From Brachypodium distachyon (taxonomy: Eukaryota; Streptophyta; Magnoliopsida; Poales; Poaceae): a stretch of 64,000 nucleotides of DNA. The DNA lies in assembly GCF_000005505.3 (NCBI RefSeq), contig NC_016132.3, positions 23,054,501-23,118,500 of the forward strand, given 5' to 3'. Below, in pieces: positions 56,401 through 64,000 of the stretch; within the stretch, counting starts at the first letter, position 1; each line of letters opens with the position of its first letter. The position numbers and the translations under genes are program-made. Below the pieces are notes generated by a model. That model did not search any database and had not been told where the DNA came from. It worked only from the letters and a program-made list of their open reading frames with translations.

Positions 56401-58191
56401 GTCATTGTAATCTTGGACATAAATAAAAAAGTTCCTTGCTCTGCGCTTCTCAAATAAGCCCATCAAAGGAGATCTTAGAGCCTCCATGTCAGTTGCAGGA
56501 ACCTTGTGAATCTGACGCAAATGCAACACAGTAACAAAAAGTAGGTGACCAGCTAAATAATAGTGTTAAAAGATAAGAGATCAAAGAACGTCTTATGAAG
56601 GGATGAGGATAAGATAAGGCAATACCTTCCCTTTGCTGAAGACGTAGCTTCCATCAACAGCTTTGAATGACAAATACTTCGTCACGTCAGTGTGAATGAG
56701 AGTACGAACCAAAGTTCCATTCGCCATCATAAACTGTTATGAAAAGAAAGAAAGATCAAGTATCTACCATCTCAATATATTACTGGTAGCATGTAGGCCC
56801 TGTAACATTTCATAACCTAAACCAAACTTTTGCTTCGAGTTAATAACACTGATGCAAGTAACAAGAAACAGTATGTGGAGTTCGGACCAGAGTTCCAACA
56901 CAGGGTGAGAACTGGGCGGCTACTGGTCAAAAGACAAAACTGGCATAGTATTTGAAGCTACGTTGGCTAATATAGATACTGCTCTTCCTTATTGCTAAAT
57001 ATGAATATTTTTGCAAGGAAAAACGCAATACAATTATGGTATACTCAGCAAATATTTGCTGCAGCACAAAGATTGATTTAATCAACAGGGGCAGACCAAA
57101 CCTTTGGAACCATGTCTACATTGTAGTCTCTGCTCGCACCTAGATGTGCCGGCGGTTTTTCTTCCCCCCTAAACTTCTTCCAGAGCTGCCCACACACACA
57201 AACAGGAAATTAAAGAGATATAATGAAAAATATATAATGTGAGACTTAACCATATTAACTACCAAAACAAACTGAATGACCAGCATCGAGACAAGGAATA
57301 TTTCAACACAGTATGCATAGATACATTTATAACCTCATCGTAGTTGTGGTTTCAATCATTATAGACATATAATTGCTTGCCTGGTTCAGGTTGAGGGAGG
57401 TGGAATCTCCTCCGTAGTAGTCATTTCTATCCATGTGCAAAACCTGTAAAAACATCACAGGGGGCTCCTTGAGAACACATTTAGCAAAATTACCATTTTC
57501 TGCATCCCTCCAAACTTCATACAAGTATGGAATGTCGCCATGTTTGGATCTGCACTATCTCACCCACTTAATACACCGTAAAAGATCACGCTTCTAAAAA
57601 TGGTAAACATGGGCACCACAACTCGAACCAAACCCTTCCTTTGTCCTAGTTGCTTACAAACATGAGCGCTTCTCTACTAGCATGAACTGAAACAGGAAGA
57701 CCGCAGCTGGGATCACCGACACTTCAATTTACCTTCTGATCCAGCCATGCCCCTGCGTCGCTAGTCCCTACATCTACATCACTACTACAGGTTGCCTCCC
57801 CCAAGTTCAACGATCAACGACCGCCTAAGCTTCGCAATAGTTCCCCTGACCAACAGAGCGCCACGCCGCGACAGTTCAAACAATAGCCAATCTACTGGAA
57901 TCAGTTCCAGATCAAGCAGCATGCCAGTACCGGTCGCCCGATCTACTCCTATGAAGCAGCAGATACCACCCTAGGCGCACGCCGAGCGCGTAGGCTCCGC
58001 CAGGACGCAGAACCCCAGCACGGGAGCAACCGCCATGCGGCTAGCTAGCAAGTAGCAAGGGGGGAAAACAGATCGATCGGGAGAGGGGAAAGCAGCGGCT
58101 TTACCTTGAGGCCATCGACGGAGAGGAGGCCGCTGAGGATGCACTCCTTGAGCCCCGTGCCCAGCACGATCACGTCGTACTCCTCATCCAT
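53402..58191 (-). CDS. GDI: Rab GDP dissociation inhibitor, tandem copy 2 (13 exons)
   Basis: Exons on the minus strand: 58105-58191, 57381-57443, 57102-57185, 56626-56733, 56339-56511, 55132-55243, 54924-55004, 54760-54822, 54576-54677, 54259-54383, 53937-54147, 53788-53862 and 53402-53455. They give 445 residues, and every exon length equals that of copy 1 except exon 10, which has one extra codon. All conserved GDI/CHM regions are present ([28 protein letters not shown]; the MSHPIPN and PQKQLG blocks; [19 protein letters not shown]). The function is recycling of GDP-Rab proteins between membrane and cytosol. The intron after exon 2 has a GC donor (CAG|GCAAGC) where copy 1 has GT. Both copies share about 170 bp of upstream sequence, so the duplication included a proximal promoter. 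Both genes look intact and either could be the main isoform. Confidence 0.96.
53554..53665. mobile_element. Stowaway MITE in RabGDI copy 2, last intron
   Basis: Starts ctccctccgtcccatattac and ends cttaatatgggacggagtg. It is flanked by TA at 53552-53553 and 53666-53667, with a small deletion in the right terminal repeat. It sits in the intron between exons 12 and 13, the same intron that holds a different MITE in copy 1. Confidence 0.75.
55470..56160. repeat. Unclassified insertion in RabGDI copy 2, intron 5
   Basis: Intron 5 of copy 2 (55244-56338) is about 340 bp longer than in copy 1. The extra sequence has many tcgcgattcg/gaatcggg words at both ends (55488-55620 and 56050-56110), a perfect 11-bp hairpin (atctccgattc ct gaatcggagat, 55564-55587), and a GC-rich middle. 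I cannot name the element; precise ends were not found. Confidence 0.45.
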
Positions 58192-59725
58192 GGCGGATTT
58201 TGGCTGGCCGCCGCGGCGATCGCACGCTAGCAGAGCAGCAGATGCGGAGAGAGAAGGGGGAGGCGGACGAGAAGTGGAGTTGAGTTTGACGCAAGCAACG
58301 GGGGGGCAGGCGTTAAAAGAGCGGTGGGATTTGGGAATCTGGAAGGGGGATGGAGGCGTGGAGCGGTGGGATGCTCTTGCGAGGCACTTTTACGTGCAGG
58401 TCCTCAGATCTTTTTTTTCTGTTGAGGTTTTTCTGTTTTTTTCGACTTGGACACGACGGTCGGCGTGGGTGGGTTCGGCGTGCGAGAGCACGTGCTGGCG
58501 TGTGTGCCGAAGAGGCGCAGGGACCAGGTCCAAGAGCACGCGAAGGAGGCAATGCTGCTGCATATTGGGCCGGACTGTGTTGTTTTGTTGAATGCTTTTA
58601 GTTCTGGGCTAAACATCAAGTAAACTGGTAACTTTATTAGCTGGGTCGACTGTGGGTCGACTGACTCTTTGCATGCTTGCTTGCTGGATCAAAAACGGAG
58701 ACACGCGAAGACGATCTAGTATTTGGAGGCAGCGAGAATCACAGACCAATTTCTGGTACTTATATTTTTAGGGTTTGTGTGTTTATGGCAGAGGCAACTT
58801 GAAGAAAATGATGTTGTCTAGAAGAATTGTCCGGGCTCGGTCCTCGTCATGTTGTATATGTGTTACGATCTACTCTAAGGAATCAGTTGTTCTCGTGGCT
58901 CATCTTTTAGAGTCTTTTATTTTCTATTTTTTGTCTACTCATCGACGGAGCAGCGTCGCTTTTCATACATCTTGTCTTGCAAAAGATATGCCCACGGTCA
59001 TAATCCGTTCAACGATCTTAGTTTATTACTATTTGAAGTGGATGGCTCATGCGATTTCTCAAAACCTGTGACGTTAATCCATCTTCTGCAAAAATGGTGT
59101 CCTACATTTTCGTCGCCGAATACATGAAGGAACGTCAAAATACGAAGATGGTCCTAGATGTGTTGATTTCGAAGGAACATGATGGAATTTTAATTTTATC
59201 GAGGATCTTCGGTGTTTATGTTAGTTTCAATTGTATCGATCTATTAATGGGACATCTGCGGGCACTATTATCTTCTTGGGGTGTTGTTTGAGACTCAAAG
59301 TGGTTCTCTCCCCCTTCCCTTGCCTAGGGCAGCTAGGGCAAAAGTGGAGATATGAATTACCAGCTCCACCAAATCCATGGCGCTAAAGTTGTGATGAATA
59401 CACCTTATTTGAAATTTGCTGATGCGAAGAAAAGAGAAATTAGCCAAGAGTCAGCTTACAAATCATTTAGAGTTAGTTTAAAATAAAACTAACTATATCT
59501 GTTAATTTGTATCGACTGGTGAGTGGAGAGTCAAAAGTGGCCCTACTATTGTAGATATGCGGACAGCATATGCATATTTGTGTATGAGCCAATGTCAATG
59601 GTATAACGTGATCGGTTATAGATATTTTTCATGCGTAGCAAAAACACGCATTGTTGGCATGCATGGCCACCTCAGCTACATCTCTTCGATTCGCCATCAA
59701 AACTGCTAGGAAGGATCATATGCCC
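58192..59725. other. RabGDI copy 2 upstream region and intergenic sequence
   Basis: 58192-58400 is the GC-rich proximal promoter/leader; the part around agaagtggagttga is shared with copy 1 (near 47217). Further out, 58780-59290 has several open frames without recognised domains. No TATA box stands out. Confidence 0.5.
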
Positions 59726-60634
59726 TGTTGTTGTTCCCGACAACAATTGGAGTAAGGAGTGCCAAAGCTCGATGGCACAAGTGCGTAAAAGTAGGGCGTG
59801 TACGCCGGCCTTATAGCGAAGGTCGCCGTACACTTGGATAAATTGACACGTTGATATTTTTTTGGATAGGTTCGGTCGACCCTGCGGATATGACCTAGTC
59901 CTATGTTACGAGAGGGTTCGAGGAAATCGTTAGCCAAAGTGTTTCGGGTCGATCGAGGCTCCCCGAATCACTTAGCGAGAGGTCAAAAGGGGCCGCCCCG
60001 TACTTGGGCCGAACAAGGCTCCCCGAATCACTTAGCGAGAGGTCGAAAGAGGCCGCCCCGTACTTGGGCCGAATGAGGCTTCCCAAGTAGCGAGGTCGAG
60101 ATCCCCTTAGGATTCTAACCCGATTCCCTCTCCTTCGGGCTCGGGCCGAACGAGGCTTCCCGAGATCCCGAAACTAGACCTCCTCTCAAAGAGGCTCTCT
60201 AGCCCTCTCCTCTTTGATTTTATTCAAGTTGAGAGTGAATGGTACATGCCCTCATGGGGGGTATTTATATCCTAGGGGTCCATGACAAAAGAACATGGCT
60301 ACTCTTGAGGGAGAGAGAAAAGTGGGGGCATAATGGTAAAAGTAGCTTCTTGGTCCATAACTTTTGTGTGCACCAAGTGGAAAAAGTAGGGATTGGTCCA
60401 TGGTCCACCATGGACTAAGAGTCCCCTCCTCACACCTTTCTTGCCACCTACTCAAGCTCAATTCTCCCTTTGACCATGGCATTAGAGGCTTGACTTGTTG
60501 ATTTGCTTTCCCTTACCATGTAGGATTGACCACGCCACGTTGGCGCCTTGACTCGTGCTAAGAAAAGTTGACTTAGTCGTCGCCACGCAGGATTTACGGC
60601 CCGGCCCATATAAGGGCTTTATTTTACTACAACA
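59726..60634 (+). mobile_element. Candidate LTR of a gypsy-type element
   Basis: Begins tgttgttgttcccgacaaca and ends tttattttactacaaca, a TG...CA pair with TGTTG/CAACA terminal inversion. It contains a tandem repeat, a tatttatat box near 60268 and a GC-rich/AT-rich mix typical of U3. About 909 bp. The second LTR would lie outside the window, so the boundaries are tentative. Confidence 0.4.
59941..60100 (+). repeat. 60-bp tandem repeat (about 2.6 units)
   Basis: Units at 59941-60000 and 60001-60060, with a partial unit from 60061. They share aggctccccgaatcacttag, then cgagaggtc, then ggccgccccgtacttgggcc. The 60-base period keeps an open frame, so it appears as a 20-residue repeat in conceptual translation, but it is probably non-coding LTR sequence. 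Confidence 0.85.
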
Positions 60635-61496
60635 GTAGCCCCCTTGAGCGGGAGGCATTGTGAATGCCTTCAGGTCAACCATCGTGAGAGACTCCTGAAT
60701 TCTTCCTTTGTGAGAGGCTGAGGTACTTTGGTGGCTTTCCTTCAAAAAAGGAGCCTTGGAGGTGTTCCGGGGAAATTCCATGCCTTCGGCGATCTTCTTT
60801 GCGAGAAATCGGATTTCGAGGGGTATTTTAGCAAAAACTGGGACCCTAGGGGCCTCTCTGCGAGAAAACCGGTGTCCCGAAGGACTATTTTGCCAAAATC
60901 AGGGACCCCGAGGGTCTCCCCGAAATTTCTGATGACTTGACTACAATTTCCCTGAGTTTCTGGGCTTCTTTGAAATTTTCCCAAACCCAGCCGGTCGTGT
61001 GGGCCGGCTGGGCCGGCCGCGCACGCGCGGGGGCGAGCTGGGCCAGCGCTTGGGCCGGCGCCTTTGGGTGAGCAGGCTTCCTCTTCACCTTTTTTTTAAC
61101 CTGGGCTGATTTTGGGCCTTTTTTGGGCCGTGGCCCAGCCGGGCCTGGTACCGGTTCGCCCTGTGTTATGAAGACCCGACAACCGAGAGGGCTCCTCAGC
61201 CCTAGATCGGACAGCTTGGAGGTCGTCTTCCTCCTTGGTACGGGAGGGAGGGACCGTTGCCTCCCTTTCACCTTTAGCAGGCGTCCGGTCATCACTGGAG
61301 GTGACGCCGGCGAGGCCGGGACGTCGGGCCCGCGGGGGAGGCGCCCTCCTTTGGCTAGGCCAGCCCCCTTTTGGGGAAAGGGGATGCTCCCCTTGCCCAT
61401 TCTTCCCCCTCCCTTGTCTTGTTGCACTGTGACCAAGGACGGCGAGGTGTCGAGCTTGGGTTGGCCGGCGCGGACGCCAAGGACGCCCTTGAGGCC

Positions 61497-61503
61497 TATA
61501 AAA
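61497..61503 (+). promoter_or_regulatory. TATA box of the gypsy-type element
   Basis: TATAAAA in the context gaggcctataaaatggaacc, about 950 bp upstream of the ORF start. Confidence 0.5.
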
Positions 61504-61996
61504 TGGAACCATGGGTTCATGGGGGAGCTCCACGCTGGTCTTGTTTGATCTTTCCGGCGCCGAAGCTTCGTTCGGCGGCGCCCGAAATTTCTTCGGGACT
61601 TGGTGTTCTAGGGTGCCTTGCCGGGGCATTAGCCATCTCTTGAACGCGACAGAGGTGGTTTTGGCAGCTAAGGAGCCACCGCGGAAGCTCGTTGTCGTCG
61701 AAGCTTCGTGGGGACGAGGCGCGCGTGCGAGGCTGCTTGGAGCGAGGTGTAGGCGTTGCCTTCAAGTCTTCCCGGGAGACCCTCGTCGTCGGCCGAGCCA
61801 TACCTGCTCGTGTGAAGGTGAGAGGGGCAACACCATGTCGGTTACAGTGAGTTTGAGCTTTGTAGGTCCTTCGGGTATTCCGTCGAACACCTCCGGGGTG
61901 TACTGGCGGCATGGCGGTGAGGACTTGAGCGCGGCACGAGTGCGCGTAGTGGGACTTCACGGTGTACACGCGGCAATGCGGCTTGGCACGCACGGC

Positions 61997-62016
61997 GGGG
62001 GGGGGGGGGGGGGGGG
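61997..62016 (+). repeat. Run of 20 G
   Basis: An uninterrupted G20 tract in the leader/intron of the element. It could form a G-quadruplex or G-wire and its length is prone to sequencing and assembly error. Confidence 0.9.
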
Positions 62017-62455
62017 CGTGCGGTGCGGGCGCGCGTGGCTCAGCGACACGGCGGCATGGCGCGTGCGGCATGGCGCCGGACGCAGCACTGCGGCATTGCG
62101 TCGAGCACCCTGTGAGCGTGGGCCGCAGCTTGCTCGGTCCTTCTTTTTTTTACAGCAAGCGCGAGCGGGCCGGGAAGCGAGCGGGACGGAGGCTCGTGGA
62201 GCTGGGGCTCCCCCTCCTCTTTCTTGCGCGTGCGGGCAGGCCGAGGGCATTGGCCCGTCAGGCTTGGCCTCTTTTCTCTTTTTTTATGTGGGCTGGCCGA
62301 AGGCTGGGAGGCTTGGCCTCTTTCCTGCACCCGCGCGAGTTGAGCGGCCCAAGGAGCTTGGCTCCCCCTCTTTTTTTCTGTTTTGCTTGCTAGTCACTTT
62401 GAGATTTTCCCGTATTCCTTCCAACCATTGTCGAATATTTGTTCGTGTAGGTGAG

Positions 62456-63677
62456 ATGGCGGGACCCGATGCCGAGCTCACGACCGAGAGGGGGCCTTCC
62501 AAGGGGTCCGCGGCGGAGCGAGCGGCGAACCGACTGTCGAGGAAGAGGAAGGTCGCCTTCCGCCCGCGTGGTGATCCTTCGGTCGTCCCGATGGCTTCGA
62601 TGGAGGGCGGTTGGGCTCACGACTATCTTCTCCCGTCTTCGACGAGTCTCGAGGACCTTGTTCAGCTGGAGGAGGCGAGATACTTCCCCAAGGGGGACGG
62701 TATCTTGCCCGATGGTGAGGGCTTCAGGCTCGACCACAAGCGGCGCCCAGGGTGCATTGTGGTGTTTTCGGCTTGGTTCCACGCCGGTCTGTGTGTGCCC
62801 GTCCACCCCTTCCTGCTGGAGTTCCTGGAGACGTACTGCATTGAGTTGGCTCAGCTTCACCCTTCGGCGATCGTGAGGTTGAACGTGTTTCACGGGCTGT
62901 GCGAGACGGCGCTTCACGAGGAGCCTTCGATGAGGTTGCTGCTGTTCTACTTCACCGTGGAGGTGAGAGAGTCGCTCACTCCTGACGGCTTTACCCTGAG
63001 CGCCTTTTGTTCGGTGAACCTGAGGCTTCGTTCCGGCTTTGGAGACGACTTTCTGCTCATGCCGGGGAGGAGCACGGTGAAGTTGTTTGACAAGTGGGAG
63101 TCCCAGTGGTTTTTCCTTCGGGCTTTGAGGACAAGTCTTCGACACTCGGGGGTTGGAGGCTCAAGGAGGCGCCTCACCCTGGCGAGCCTCGGTCGACTGA
63201 CCTTTGGAAGGTGACCAAGATCAAGGAGGTGTCCGCCGAGAGGAGCTTTCGCGACCTTATGAAGGAGATGGTGATGGCAGGGCGCTTCATGATGAGGAGC
63301 CGTCCGAGGTCCGAGTCTGGGATTCCTCGGACTTTCCGTCCTCCGCAGTCCGTCATCGCGCGTGAGTAACGCTCCCTTTTTCCCTTCGGGCTTTGATTGT
63401 TTTTCCCTTGCGATGGTACTTAACAAATTTGGCTTGTCTCTTTCCAGCGACGTTTTTCGAGGAGAGGGCGACACTGTGGGCCTTGCAGCGGATAGGTCCA
63501 TACGGCGGGCCGGAGCACCGTGGCCACGAGACCAAGATCAGCGGTGGGGGATGTCACAACATCATCGTGAAGTGCTTCGGGAAGATGGTGCCAATGCGAC
63601 AGGTCCGAAGTTTGGGCGCCTCCTTCGAGTGGGCGATCGCTACTCACGCTTGGCGACACCGTCGATATTGGCGGTAG
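62456..63677 (+). pseudogene. Transposase_28-type (putative gypsy-type transposon) ORF, frameshifted
   Basis: Starts MAGPDAELTTERG after a candidate leader intron. It has a basic stretch (NRLSRKRKVAFRPRG) and then the characteristic plant 'putative gypsy type transposon' domain: RPGCIVVFSAWFHAGLCVPV, then HPFLLEFLETYCIELAQLHP, then RLNVFHGLCE, then RSTVKLFDKWESQWFF. Just after WFF (about 63112) the likely continuation (SGFEDKSSTLGGWRLKEA, then DLWKVTKIKEVS) is in another frame, so one base is missing. A GT-AG intron (63362-63447) follows, and exon 2 gives TFFEERATLWALQRIG before a stop at 63675-63677. Such proteins belong to non-autonomous LTR elements and their role is unknown. There is no gag, RT or integrase in the window. 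Confidence 0.75.
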
Positions 63678-64000
63678 GGTCCAAGTTGCGGGACACTTGT
63701 GGGAAGGTGAAGATGGGAACGACGGTGTTGGGCATGGCGGTGCATGTTGTGCCGGTCCCCAAGATACCTCGTCCGTCGAGTGGATGCAAGAGGAAGGCTC
63801 CCCCGACTCCTTCTCATTCTTACGACTACGCCCCGGCTGATTCGGCGGATCCCGTCGTCGGTGAGTCGAGGTCCCCTCTGAGAGTGACCTTGGACTCGCG
63901 AGACAGGGCTTCGGCTACGGAGCGACTCGGTGGTGGAGTTGTCGACCGGAGCCAGCGGTGCAGGCGTCCCGGTGTTCTCCATCGGTCGCGAGCGTCCCGA
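63678..64000 (+). other. Downstream part of the gypsy-type element, cut by the window edge
   Basis: GC-rich, with an open frame containing PSSGCKRKAPPTPSHSYDYA that may be the continuation of the element's protein after another frame change. The end is not visible. Confidence 0.4.

Larger units (their letters stand above)
60635..62455 (+). other. Promoter and leader region of the gypsy-type element
   Basis: GC-rich, with a TATA box at 61497, a leader after it, a possible leader-intron donor (GAAG|GTGAGAGG near 61818) and acceptor (TTCGTGTAG|GTGAG, about 62450) just before the ATG. The frames here are open by composition and carry no domain. Confidence 0.45.

Noticed and set aside
59941..60086. 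Repeat protein with 20-residue units
   Set aside because: The pattern follows from a 60-bp DNA tandem repeat in a probable LTR; no start context or flanking coding structure.
61511..62455. Long N-terminal extension of the Transposase_28 frame
   Set aside because: It includes the G20 run and low-complexity sequence; the leader with splice signals and the ATG at 62456 fit better.
1..64000. CRISPR arrays, operons, prokaryotic defence systems
   Set aside because: The window is clearly eukaryotic; the only spaced repeats found are transposon subterminal repeats, TSDs and tandem duplications.

Overview
The window is plant nuclear DNA from a grass, most likely a Pooideae relative (Brachypodium/Triticeae type). 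The evidence is split genes with GT-AG (and a few GC-AG) introns, many Stowaway-type MITEs starting CTCCCTCC with TA target duplications, a CACTA element with CATCAGTGACGGGC subterminal repeats, LINE debris, and plant-only gene families (MLO, tau GST, DYW-type PPR). It contains no bacterial features, CRISPR array, tRNA or rRNA gene that I can see.

Layout. 1-13.4 kb is intergenic and transposon-rich: a CACTA element nested inside a Stowaway MITE (3640-5665), a long-TIR MULE-like element (8237-8964), another MITE, a Copia-like LTR remnant and a retroposon. 13.9-21.0 kb carries a 10-exon gene joining two LSD1-like zinc fingers to a plant Ptta/En/Spm-type transposase domain. 22.0-22.7 kb (minus) is an intronless tau-class glutathione S-transferase. 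24.0-25.2 kb is a 1.1 kb TIR element with two MITEs inside it. 26.1-28.0 kb is an intronless DYW-class PPR protein. 32.9-37.7 kb is a 14-exon MLO-family seven-transmembrane protein. 39.4-47.2 kb and 53.4-58.2 kb (both minus) are two complete 13-exon Rab GDP-dissociation-inhibitor genes in direct tandem. They are separated by a decayed LINE and two related poly(A)-tailed retroposons. 59.7-64.0 kb is a non-autonomous gypsy-type element with an LTR-like segment, a leader and a frameshifted Transposase_28-type ORF that runs off the window.

The genes are functionally independent, as is usual in plant chromosomes: detoxification (GST), organelle RNA editing (PPR-DYW), a membrane calmodulin-binding protein (MLO), vesicle traffic (RabGDI x2) and a transposon-derived nuclear protein.

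The most unusual pattern is a set of very short insertions. At least eight stretches of about 9-37 bases end in an A- or T-run and are flanked by 13-16 base direct repeats. They look like extreme 5'-truncated LINE or SINE tails, and in one place two have landed one after the other at the same site. Other points of interest are a 73-bp tandem duplication of a splice acceptor plus exon start in MLO (the upstream copy carries an in-frame TGA), a GC-AG intron in only one of the two RabGDI copies, and a full-length non-coding retroposon with a perfect 15-bp target duplication. All database-dependent names are from recognition, not from searches.
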